The position numbers were made by a program, and so were the translations under genes. Below, piece after piece: positions 9,047 to 16,319 of a stretch of 64,000 bases of DNA (positions within the stretch are counted from its first letter, which is position 1; each line of letters begins with the position of its first letter). This DNA is from Noviluteimonas gilva (lineage in GTDB: Bacteria; Pseudomonadota; Gammaproteobacteria; Xanthomonadales; Xanthomonadaceae): assembly GCF_009740395.1 (NCBI RefSeq), contig NZ_WOXT01000001.1, positions 1,358,872-1,422,871 of the forward strand. The letters run 5' to 3'. The notes under the pieces were generated by a model, which worked only from the letters and a program-made list of their open reading frames with translations, did no database searches and was not told where the DNA came from.

Positions 9047-10255
9047 ATGCCCAGCACCCGTTTCGATGTGGCCATCGTCGGCGGCGGGCTGGTGGGCGCG
9101 AGCCTTGCCATCGCGCTGGACCGCATCGGCCGCAGCGTCGCGCTGGTGGAAGCCGCGCCGGCGGGCGCGCCGCCGGCCGTGTTCGACGAGCGAAACCTGA
9201 GCTTCGCCGAAGCGACGGTCCACGGCCTGCGCGCGCTGGGCGTGCTGCAACACCTGCGCGCGCCCGCGGGTGCGATCCGCCGCATCCACGTCAGCCGCGT
9301 CGGCGACTTCGGTCGCGTCGTGCTCGATGCCGCCGAACACGGGCGCGAAACCTTCGGCCAGGTCGTGGTCGCCCGCGATTTCGGTCTGGCGCTCGAAGCG
9401 CGCTTGAACGAATGCACGCACGTGACGCGCTTCCGGCCGATGCGTTTCGAAGGCACGTCGATGGGCGAAGGCGTGCGCGTGTTGCACCTGCGCGATGGCG
9501 ACGGCAACGCGAGCGAGATCGAAGCGCAACTGCTCGTCGGCGCCGACGGCACGCGCAGCGGCGTGCGCGAAGCGTTGCACATCGGCGCGGAGGAACACGA
9601 TTTCCAACAGACCTTGTTCGTCGCGCGCGTGCGCGCCGAACAGGCGCCGGATGGCACCGCCTACGAACGATTCGGTCCGAATGGACCGACCGCCCTGTTG
9701 CCGCGCGGCGATGGGCATTTCGGTGTCGTGCACGGCGTGCCGCGCGAGGAAGCCGACGTCGTCGCTGCGTTGAACGAAGCCGCGTGGCTCGAACGCCTGC
9801 AATCCGCGTTCGGCTGGCGCGTCGGACGCTTGTTGTCGAGCGGCGCGCGCAGCGCGTATCCGATCGTGCAGGTCGTCGCGAAGGCGCTGATCGCGCAGCG
9901 CGCCGTCATCGTCGGCAATGCCGCGCAAACACTGCATCCGATCGGCGCGCAGGGCTTCAACCTGGGCTTGCGCGATGCGTTGACGCTCGCCGAATTGATC
10001 GAAGCCGGCGGCGATCCCGGCGATGCCGGGTTGCTCGCCGAACATGCGCGGCGTCGCGCGGACGATCGCGAACGCACGCTGGAATTCTCCGGCGGCCTCG
10101 CGCGCCTCACGGCGAACGAAGGCGAAGCGACGCGCCCCTTGCGCAGCCTTGGGTTCGGCGCCGTGCAGCATCTGCCGGCCTTGCGCGCGCAACTGGTCGG
10201 CGGTGCGCTTGGTTATCGCGGCGACGTCCCGCGGCTGTGCCGGGGCGAAGCATGA
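9047..10255 (+). CDS. ubiH: Ubiquinone flavin hydroxylase UbiH
   Basis: FAD-dependent hydroxylase of the ubiquinone ring, 2-octaprenyl-6-methoxyphenol hydroxylase class; peripheral at the inner membrane in the Ubi complex. It has 402 residues. The Rossmann motif VGGGLVGASLA is at about 11-21, LVGADGTRSGVRE in the middle, and the C-terminal FAD motif reads VIVGNAAQTLHPIGAQGFNLGLRDA. Asn in place of Asp after VG, with QTLHP, is characteristic of UbiH rather than UbiF/UbiI. The gene is divergent from the DUF6580-like gene 69 bases away. Its TGA overlaps the ATG of a second hydroxylase, so the two are coupled. Confidence 0.92.
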   Translation: MPSTRFDVAIVGGGLVGASLAIALDRIGRSVALVEAAPAGAPPAVFDERNLSFAEATVHGLRALGVLQHLRAPAGAIRRIHVSRVGDFGRVVLDAAEHGRETFGQVVVARDFGLALEARLNECTHVTRFRPMRFEGTSMGEGVRVLHLRDGDGNASEIEAQLLVGADGTRSGVREALHIGAEEHDFQQTLFVARVRAEQAPDGTAYERFGPNGPTALLPRGDGHFGVVHGVPREEADVVAALNEAAWLERLQSAFGWRVGRLLSSGARSAYPIVQVVAKALIAQRAVIVGNAAQTLHPIGAQGFNLGLRDALTLAELIEAGGDPGDAGLLAEHARRRADDRERTLEFSGGLARLTANEGEATRPLRSLGFGAVQHLPALRAQLVGGALGYRGDVPRLCRGEA

Positions 10256-11445
10256 GCCGTCGCGGGCGTCTCGATGCGGTGATCGTCGGCGGTGGCGTCG
10301 TCGGTTGCGCGGCCGCGCTCGCGTTGGCGAAGCAGGGGCTGGACGTCGCCTTGCTCGAAGCGCACGTGCCCGCCGCGTGGTCGCCCGCCAAACGCGACCT
10401 GCGTGTCTACGCCTTCGCACCCGACAACGCAGCGCTGCTCGACCGCATCGGTGTGTGGCGCGGCGTGTGTGCAGGCCGGCTGCAGCCGTATCGTCGAATG
10501 CGCGTGTGGGATGCGGCGGGCGGCGGCGAGTTCGCGTTCGATGCGGACACGCTCGCGCGCGCCGAACTGGGCTGGATCGTCGAACACAATCTGCTCGTCG
10601 ATCGCTTGTGGAACGCGTTGCCGGGCGCCGGCGTGCGCGTGCTTGCGCCTGCGCGCGCCGAAGCGATCGAACCGCACGACGAAGGCGTGCGCGTGCGCCT
10701 GGACGATGGCGTGACGCTCGATGCGCGCGTGCTGCTCGCCGCCGACGGCGCCGACTCCGCCGTGCGCGCGATGGCCGGTTTCGAAACCGATCTCCACGAT
10801 TACGCACAGAAGGGCGTCGTCGCTTACGTCGCGAGCGAACGCCCGCACGAAGACACCGCGTGGCAACGCTTCCTGTCGACGGGGCCGCTCGCATTGCTGC
10901 CGTGCACGCGCGGCGAACACGGCGAACACCTGAGTTCGATCGTCTGGACGTTGCCCAACGCGGAAGCCGAACGCATGCTCGCGCTCGACGCCGACGCCTT
11001 CGGCATCGAGCTGACGAACGCCTTCGAACACCGCCTCGGGGCGCTCACGCTGCATTCGAATCGCGCTGCGTTCCCGCTTCGCCGCCAACTGGCGAACGAC
11101 TACGCGAAGGGGCGCGTGCTGTTGCTGGGCGACGCCGCGCACGTCGTGCATCCGCTCGCCGGGCAAGGCGTGAATCTCGGCCTGCGCGACGTGGCCGCGT
11201 TGGCGCAGTTGATCGAAGACGCGAACGCGAAGCGCACCGACTGGACCGCGCCGCATCGCATCGCGCGCTGGGCGCGTGCGCGCCGCAGCGAGAACGTGAC
11301 GAATGCGCACGCCTTCAGCGCGATCAACGCCCTGTTCTCGAACGACGACATGGCGAGCACGTTGTTGCGCGGGCCCTTGCTCGGACTGGCGGGAAAGATG
11401 CCGCCGCTCGCGCATGCCCTGTGGCGACACGCGGCCGGCGTCTGA
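10252..11445 (+). CDS. Second UbiH/UbiF/UbiI-family flavin hydroxylase
   Basis: FAD-dependent monooxygenase of the ubiquinone hydroxylase family, 397 residues. The ATG at 10252 overlaps the ubiH stop (ATGA); the much longer open frame upstream is a ubiH shadow. Motifs are VIVGGGVVGCAAALAL near the N-terminus, LLAADGADSAVRAM, and VLLLGDAAHVVHPLAGQGVNLGLRD, where the GD aspartate contacts the FAD ribityl chain. Together with ubiH it would supply two of the three ring hydroxylations of ubiquinone synthesis. Which carbon it hydroxylates (C1, C5 or C6; UbiI, UbiF or UbiM-like) cannot be decided from motifs, so no symbol is given. Confidence 0.88.
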   Translation: MSRRGRLDAVIVGGGVVGCAAALALAKQGLDVALLEAHVPAAWSPAKRDLRVYAFAPDNAALLDRIGVWRGVCAGRLQPYRRMRVWDAAGGGEFAFDADTLARAELGWIVEHNLLVDRLWNALPGAGVRVLAPARAEAIEPHDEGVRVRLDDGVTLDARVLLAADGADSAVRAMAGFETDLHDYAQKGVVAYVASERPHEDTAWQRFLSTGPLALLPCTRGEHGEHLSSIVWTLPNAEAERMLALDADAFGIELTNAFEHRLGALTLHSNRAAFPLRRQLANDYAKGRVLLLGDAAHVVHPLAGQGVNLGLRDVAALAQLIEDANAKRTDWTAPHRIARWARARRSENVTNAHAFSAINALFSNDDMASTLLRGPLLGLAGKMPPLAHALWRHAAGV

Positions 11446-11454
11446 CGCACACAA

Positions 11455-11479
11455 AAACGCCGGCGTATCGCCGGCGTTT
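11455..11479. terminator. Hairpin between convergent genes
   Basis: Perfect 11-bp inverted repeat, AAACGCCGGCG at 11455-11465 and CGCCGGCGTTT at 11469-11479, with a 3-base loop TAT. It has A residues on the left and T residues on the right, so it could terminate transcription from both sides. It lies just after the second ubiquinone hydroxylase and before the 3' end of the convergent EF-hand gene. Confidence 0.75.
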
Positions 11480-11517
11480 CCGTCCTCCGCTACCGCATGC
11501 TCGCGTGGAGCATGCGC

Positions 11518-12039
11518 CTACTGCAACCAGCCTTTCATTTCTTCCCTGGACAGGCGTCCGTTGTGGTTGCCATCGACCACCTGGAACTCGCGCATCAGGT
11601 CGGCGTTGCCGCTGGCGCGCACTTCCGAACGACTCACGTTGCCGTCGCCATTCTTGTCGAGCGCGCTCCAGTCGACCTTGTAGTTCGATGAGACCGAATC
11701 GGGCGCATGTTCGCGCACGGTGGGCGGCGGCGCATCCGGCGGTGGCGGCGCGTCCGGCGGCGGTGGCGGCATGGGCGCGTCGGGCGGCGGCGGAGGCGGC
11801 GGCATCGGGGCTTCCGGTGCGCCGGGCGGTGGCGGCATCGGCGGCGCGGGCGGCATCGGCGGTTGGTCGGTCGGCGGCACCGGCGGAACGGGCGGCGCCG
11901 GAGGCGTGGGCTCCGTCGGTGGCGTCGGCAGCGTCGGCGGTGGCGGCGGGGTCGGCGTCTCCGGATAGGTTTGTGCGAACGCCGGCGCGATCGCGAGCGC
12001 GGCGAGCAATCCAAGAATCAACGGCGTCTTCCGAATCAT
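11518..12039 (-). CDS. Secreted proline-rich EF-hand protein
   Basis: 173 residues. A Sec signal peptide (MIRKTPLILGLLAALAIAPAFAQ) is followed by about 80 residues dominated by proline (TPPPPPTLPTPP-type runs with Ala, Gly, Met and Asp). A C-terminal pair of EF-hands comes last: DKNGDGNVSRSE (full DxNxDG loop) and DGNHNGRLSREE (a looser loop). This suggests a periplasmic or cell-surface calcium-binding module on a stiff, extended spacer. The partner is unknown. The antisense strand is correspondingly Gly-rich and open, but that is a composition artefact. EF-hand proteins of this size are common in Xanthomonadaceae; the long proline spacer is less usual. Confidence 0.85.
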   Translation of the reverse strand: MIRKTPLILGLLAALAIAPAFAQTYPETPTPPPPPTLPTPPTEPTPPAPPVPPVPPTDQPPMPPAPPMPPPPGAPEAPMPPPPPPPDAPMPPPPPDAPPPPDAPPPTVREHAPDSVSSNYKVDWSALDKNGDGNVSRSEVRASGNADLMREFQVVDGNHNGRLSREEMKGWLQ

Positions 12040-12128
12040 TGCGGGGCACTCCCTGCGTTGGACTCGGCGACCGTAGGAGTGCGCGGATCAAACGCCCGTC
12101 AATTCACGCGACCGCCGATCGCGTTCGT

Positions 12129-13196
12129 TCAGGTGCTGCCGCGCGCCATCGCGAAGACCGTGATCTCTTCGCGGTCGTGGTAGAGCTGCTTGGCGCGGAT
12201 GCGCATCGGGCGCTGACTCTGCTGTTCGAACAACGCCAGGCAGTCGCGCGTTTCATCCCAGCGCTTCTTCATCGGCAGTTTCAGGTTGAACACCGCGTGC
12301 CTGCACCAGCCTTCGCGAAACCACTGCGCCATGCGCGCGGCGACGCGCTTGGGCGACTCGACCATGTCGCACACCATCCAGTCGAGCGGCTTGGGCGGTT
12401 GCCATTGGAAGCCGTCCGCGCGCAGGTGCTCGACCAAACCGGTGTCGAGGACGTGTTGGCGCAAAGGGCCGTTGTCGATCGCGGTGACGCGCAGGCCGTG
12501 GCGCGTGAGCACCCACGTCCAACCGCCCGGCGCCGCACCGAGATCGGCCGCGCGCATGCCTTGCTGCAACCAGCGCGCGCGTTCGTCGGGTTCGAGCAAC
12601 ACGAGGAAGGCTTCGTCGAGCTTCGAGGCCGAGCGCGATGGCGCGTCCGGCAGCGTGCGCAAACGCGGAATTCCCAGCGGCCAGGGCGAGGCATCGCGTG
12701 GATGGCCGCTCGCGAGCAGGACGTGATCGTTGGCGAGGAAGCACACATGCAAGCGCGGCAGCGCGGCATCGGGCTGCATCGTCAGCAGCTTTGCCTTGCG
12801 CAGCGCCGGGCGCAACGCATTGCCGAAACTGCGCGCAAGACCGGCCAGTTGCCGCGCCTCGTCGGAATCGGGATGTTCGACGATCAGATCGCCGAAGGCC
12901 GCGCGTTCGAACAGCGCAGCCACGATCGGCGTGATGCGGTCCTTCGCATCCAGCCCGCGCAAGTCGGCGAGCAGGCGCAGCTTCTGCCGCGCGAAGATGA
13001 TGTCGCGCAAGGGCAGGGCCTGCGCGAGCGCGTGGCCCTGCGTGGTGAAGAACTGCACGAAGCCGGTATTGCGTTCTGCGCGCGCCCATCCGGCATCGCC
13101 GGCGTGCGCCGCGCGTTCGCCGAGTTCGGCGGCCAGTTCCGGTTCGAAACCGGGGCGGCAATAACAGAGCAGACCGTTGGCGCGTTCGACTTCCAC
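12129..13196 (-). CDS. rlmM: 23S rRNA (C2498-2'-O)-methyltransferase RlmM
   Basis: SAM-dependent 2'-O-methyltransferase for C2498 of 23S rRNA. From the GTG at 13196 it has 355 residues, close to the 366 of E. coli RlmM. The N-terminal THUMP-like part contains GLLCYCRPGFEPELAAELGE. The Rossmann domain has AADLGAAPGGWTWVL (SAM motif I), DWMVCDMVESPKRVA (catalytic Asp region) and FNLKLPMKKRW (catalytic Lys), giving the K-D-K-E type. GTG was chosen because no in-frame ATG occurs nearby and it lies just before the stop of the upstream deaminase gene (13199). The two are probably co-transcribed. Confidence 0.93.
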   Translation of the reverse strand: MEVERANGLLCYCRPGFEPELAAELGERAAHAGDAGWARAERNTGFVQFFTTQGHALAQALPLRDIIFARQKLRLLADLRGLDAKDRITPIVAALFERAAFGDLIVEHPDSDEARQLAGLARSFGNALRPALRKAKLLTMQPDAALPRLHVCFLANDHVLLASGHPRDASPWPLGIPRLRTLPDAPSRSASKLDEAFLVLLEPDERARWLQQGMRAADLGAAPGGWTWVLTRHGLRVTAIDNGPLRQHVLDTGLVEHLRADGFQWQPPKPLDWMVCDMVESPKRVAARMAQWFREGWCRHAVFNLKLPMKKRWDETRDCLALFEQQSQRPMRIRAKQLYHDREEITVFAMARGST

Positions 13197-13198
13197 GC

Positions 13199-13774
13199 TC
13201 AGTAGAACGCGCCGCCGGCCGCGCCGTAGCGACGCAGCACGTCGCACGCCGCGTCGCGATGCAGGTCGCGCGTGACGGCGATGCCGCGGCGTTCGAGTTC
13301 GCCGACCCAGTCGGCCGGCAACGGACCTTCGTCGAATTCGGTCAGGCGCATGACGTCTTCCGAACGCGCGCCGATGAGCAGCGCATCGATGCCCGCCCAG
13401 AACGTCGCGCCGTAGCACTGGCAACACGGCTGCGCGGAGGTCGCGAGCACGATCGGGCCCGCGCCTTCGCCCGGCGCGGATTCGTTGAGGCGCATGCGCT
13501 GCATGCGTTGCTGCGCGAGCATGTACGCCATGATTTCGGCGTGCGCGACCGAGCACGCGTGCGGCTCCACGCGATTCACGCCGACCGCGATGATGCGATC
13601 GTCGGGGCCGAAGACGGCCGCGCCGAACGGACCACCGGTTTTCGCATCGACGTTGCGCGCGGACAGATCGATCGCCAGCGCGACCTTGTCGGCGTCGCTG
13701 GCGTAGACGTGCGAAGTGTCGACCGCCTCGTGCACCCAGGCCGGCAGCGTGAGATGAACCTGTGCGTAGAGCAT
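13199..13774 (-). CDS. Nucleoside/guanine deaminase-like protein (CDA fold)
   Basis: Zinc-dependent deaminase of the cytidine deaminase superfamily, 191 residues. The zinc site is complete: SVAHAEIMAYM supplies the HAE and SAQPCCQCYGATFWAG supplies the PCxxC. GPFGAAVFGPDDRIIAVGVNRVE is the usual strand pair before HAE. The PCxxC-x(4)-WAGI context and the aromatic C-terminus (GGAFY) resemble guanine deaminases and fungal-type nucleoside deaminases more than TadA, but the base specificity is not readable. The ATG at 13774 shares its A with the TGA of the small lipoprotein gene upstream (TGATG). It sits between that lipoprotein and rlmM in a glnS-led operon. Confidence 0.85.
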   Translation of the reverse strand: MLYAQVHLTLPAWVHEAVDTSHVYASDADKVALAIDLSARNVDAKTGGPFGAAVFGPDDRIIAVGVNRVEPHACSVAHAEIMAYMLAQQRMQRMRLNESAPGEGAGPIVLATSAQPCCQCYGATFWAGIDALLIGARSEDVMRLTEFDEGPLPADWVGELERRGIAVTRDLHRDAACDVLRRYGAAGGAFY

Positions 13775-14097
13775 CAGCGCACCGACGAGGCCGGTGCGGG
13801 ATCGATGACCGGATCCACCGCGTCGCGCTTGGCCAGGCACTTGTCCTGCACGCAACGGCACTGCGTGCCGATGCACTGCGGCTTCGCGCTGCAATCGGCG
13901 TCGACGGTGCAAGTGTTGTCCACCATGCGCTGCGGCGGCAACGGGCCGCCGGTGCGCCGCGGCATGGACACCGGGGGCGGCGACGCGGTCGATGCCGCAG
14001 CCGGTGGCTGCTGTTGCGAGGCATCCTGTGCCGCGGGCGCCGCGCACGCCGCGAGCACGAGGCACGTTGCGATCAGGAGCGTCCGCGCCAGGTTCAT
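13774..14097 (-). CDS. Small Cys-rich lipoprotein
   Basis: 107 residues. The N-terminus MNLARTLLIATCLVLAAC is a lipoprotein signal with lipobox LAAC, so Cys 18 should be acylated. A low-complexity Ala/Pro/Gln spacer follows. A compact Cys-rich segment (TCTVDADCSAKPQCIGTQCRCVQDKC) holds six cysteines in about 30 residues and looks like a disulfide-stabilised knot. It overlaps the glnS stop (ATGA) upstream and the deaminase start downstream, so it is translated in one chain with them. I do not recognise the family; the location is inferred as the periplasmic face of a membrane. Confidence 0.8.
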   Translation of the reverse strand: MNLARTLLIATCLVLAACAAPAAQDASQQQPPAAASTASPPPVSMPRRTGGPLPPQRMVDNTCTVDADCSAKPQCIGTQCRCVQDKCLAKRDAVDPVIDPAPASSVR

Positions 14098-15848
14098 GCC
14101 TTGGTCGTCCAGGTGTCGCGCAGCGTGACGCTGCGATTGAAGACCGGCGCGTCGCTGCGATGGTCGCGGCGATCGGCCACGAAATAACCGATGCGTTCGA
14201 ACTGGTAATGCTGTTCCGGCGCGGCGAGCGCGGCCGCCGGTTCGACGTACGCGCGCACGATGGTGCGCGAATCGGGATTCAGATGATCGCGATAGGTCTT
14301 GCCGTCGGTGTCGTCGTCCGGATCGGGCACGTTGAACAGGCGGTCGTACAGGCGCACTTCCGCGGGCACCGCGTGCTGCGCGCTCACCCAATGGATCGTG
14401 CCCTTCACCTTGCGATCGGCGCCGACCATGCCGGGGCGCGATTCGGGATCGAGCCAGCCGCGCAGTTCCACCACGTTGCCGTCGGCATCCTTGATCACTT
14501 CATCCACGCGCGCGATGCCCGCGCCGCGCAGTCGGATATCGCCGCCGGGCACCAGGCGCTTCCACCCCTTCGGCGGGACTTCGGCGAAGTCGTCCTGTTC
14601 GATCCACAGTTCGCGCGAGAACGGAATATCGCGTTCGCCCTGCGTTTCGTCCTTCGGGTGGTTGGAGAAGCGCAGCGTTTCGGTGTGGCCTTCGGGCAGG
14701 TTCGTCAACACGAACTTCAACGGCGCGAGCACCGCCATGCGGCGCGGCGCGTGCGCGTCGAGATCTTCGCGCAGCGTGTTCTCGAGCACCGAGAAATCGA
14801 TCATCGAGTTCTGCTTCGACAAGCCCAGGCGCGAAACGAACAACTTCAGCGCCGACGGCGTGTAACCGCGACGGCGGATGCCCTGCAGGCTCGGCATGCG
14901 CGGATCGTCCCAGCTCTCGACCAGGCCGTCCTGCACCAACGCCATCAGCTTGCGCTTGCTCATCACCGTGTAATTGATGTTGAGGCGCGAGAACTCGATC
15001 TGGCGCGGCTTGCTCGCTTCGAAGGGCAGGCCCTTGCCGGTGAGCGGCGCGACGAGTTCGGGGTGGTGCGCGAGGTCGACCTTGTCCACGCACCAGTCGT
15101 ACAGCGGGCGGTGGTCTTCGAACTCGAGCGTGCACAGCGAATGCGTGATGCCTTCCACCGCGTCGCTCAGCGAGTGCGCGTAGTCGTACATCGGGTAGAT
15201 CGGCCAGTCGTTGCCGGTCTGGTGGTGTTCGGCGTGCTTGATGCGGTACAGCGCCGGGTCGCGCAGGTTGATGTTGCCCGCGGCCATGTCGATCTTCGCG
15301 CGCAGCGTGCGCGCGCCGTCGGGGAACTCGCCGGCGCGCATGCGGCGGAACAGGTCGAGGTTTTCTTCGATACTGCGGTCGCGATACGGGGAGTTGCGGC
15401 CCGGCTCGGTCAGCGAGCCGCGGTATTCGCGCACCTGTTCAGCGGTGAGGTCGCACACGAAGGCATCGCCTTGCGCGATCAGTTTTTCGGCGGCCAGGTA
15501 CAACACCTCGAAGTAGTCCGAGGCGTGGCGCAGGTCGTGCCAGTCGTAGCCCAGCCAGCGCACGTCGTCCTTGATGGCTTCGACGTAGACCGGGTCTTCC
15601 TTCACCGGGTTGGTGTCGTCCAGGCGCAGGTTGCACCAGCCGCCGAATTCGGCGGCGATGCCGAAGTCGGTCCAGATGGCGCGCGCATGCCCGATGTGCA
15701 GGAACCCGTTGGGTTCCGGCGGGAAGCGGGTCTTGATCGACCCGTGACGACCGGAGGACAGGTCCTCGCGGACGATCTGCCGGATGAAGTCGGTGGGGCG
15801 CGGGGCGTCGGCGCCTTCGGCGGCCGGGGGGGCGGGGGCTGTGGACAC
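14094..15848 (-). CDS. glnS: Glutaminyl-tRNA synthetase GlnS
   Basis: Charges tRNA-Gln with glutamine. It has 584 residues from the GTG at 15848 (VSTAPAPPAAEGAD). Class I signatures are PPEPNGFLHIGHA at about 45 and VMSKRKL (KMSKS equivalent) in the second half. C-terminal anticodon-binding beta-barrels include the WIEQDDFAEVPPKGWKRL and GTIHWVSA blocks. An ATG at 15947 is in frame, but the 33 extra residues are unlike known GlnS N-termini. A TAAACT hexamer about 55 bases upstream of the GTG could be a -10 element. This gene heads an operon with the lipoprotein, deaminase and rlmM. Its cognate tRNA-Gln(UUG) lies at 62 kb in the same window. Confidence 0.95.
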   Translation of the reverse strand: MSTAPAPPAAEGADAPRPTDFIRQIVREDLSSGRHGSIKTRFPPEPNGFLHIGHARAIWTDFGIAAEFGGWCNLRLDDTNPVKEDPVYVEAIKDDVRWLGYDWHDLRHASDYFEVLYLAAEKLIAQGDAFVCDLTAEQVREYRGSLTEPGRNSPYRDRSIEENLDLFRRMRAGEFPDGARTLRAKIDMAAGNINLRDPALYRIKHAEHHQTGNDWPIYPMYDYAHSLSDAVEGITHSLCTLEFEDHRPLYDWCVDKVDLAHHPELVAPLTGKGLPFEASKPRQIEFSRLNINYTVMSKRKLMALVQDGLVESWDDPRMPSLQGIRRRGYTPSALKLFVSRLGLSKQNSMIDFSVLENTLREDLDAHAPRRMAVLAPLKFVLTNLPEGHTETLRFSNHPKDETQGERDIPFSRELWIEQDDFAEVPPKGWKRLVPGGDIRLRGAGIARVDEVIKDADGNVVELRGWLDPESRPGMVGADRKVKGTIHWVSAQHAVPAEVRLYDRLFNVPDPDDDTDGKTYRDHLNPDSRTIVRAYVEPAAALAAPEQHYQFERIGYFVADRRDHRSDAPVFNRSVTLRDTWTTKA

Positions 15849-15987
15849 GTTGGGTTCTGGGGGCCGGCCGGGCGAGCCCGGCGTAATGTGATGGTTGGCG
15901 AGTTTAGCCGACGGCCTGTCCGGGCATTGGTTTACGTTAGATGGCATGAAAGTTGCGACACAGTTCTCGAACCGGGAGTGACCGCGT

Positions 15988-16251
15988 ATGCGGGTCGTGT
16001 ACGAAGCAGCGCACGTGATCGACGCTCACCTGGTGCGCCACGCACTGGAAGCGGCGGGCTTGCCGGTGTTCGTGCGCGGCGAGGCCCTGCTTGGCGGCCT
16101 CGGGGAATTGGGGATCTTCGGATTGGTGCAGGTCTGCGTGCCCGAGGCCACCTGGCCCGAGGCGCGCGCCGTGGTCGAAGCGCTCGCCCTGGCCGTCGCG
16201 CCCGTCGAGGCGCCGGAGGCACCCCCACTCTCGCCAGGATTGCTCACCTGA
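15988..16251 (+). CDS. DUF2007 domain protein
   Basis: 87 residues, beginning MRVVYEAAHVIDAHLVRHALE and matching the DUF2007 (putative signal-transducing) family, a short ferredoxin-like alpha/beta domain. VFVRGEALLGGLGELG and VQVCVPEATWPEARAVVE are its other conserved parts. No enzymatic residues stand out. It is the first plus-strand gene after glnS (divergent, 139 bases). The GGDEF protein follows, its frame open immediately after this stop, so the two may be co-transcribed. The function is not established for the family. Confidence 0.8.
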   Translation: MRVVYEAAHVIDAHLVRHALEAAGLPVFVRGEALLGGLGELGIFGLVQVCVPEATWPEARAVVEALALAVAPVEAPEAPPLSPGLLT

Positions 16252-16319
16252 GCGCGCGGCCGGCCATCGGGGGGAGGTCGGCCCAGTCAAACGCCTTCGG
16301 CGAAGGGCGCGCCGCGCTG

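Noticed and set aside
11720..11968. Glycine-rich frame resembling a PE-PGRS or glycine-rich cell-wall protein
   Set aside because: It is the complement of the proline codons of the EF-hand protein (CCN/GGN) and has no signal or start of its own.
10023..13205. 1060-codon open frame on the plus strand
   Set aside because: It runs through the second ubiquinone hydroxylase in another frame and then antisense to EF-hand and rlmM genes; Arg/Ala-rich with no domain.
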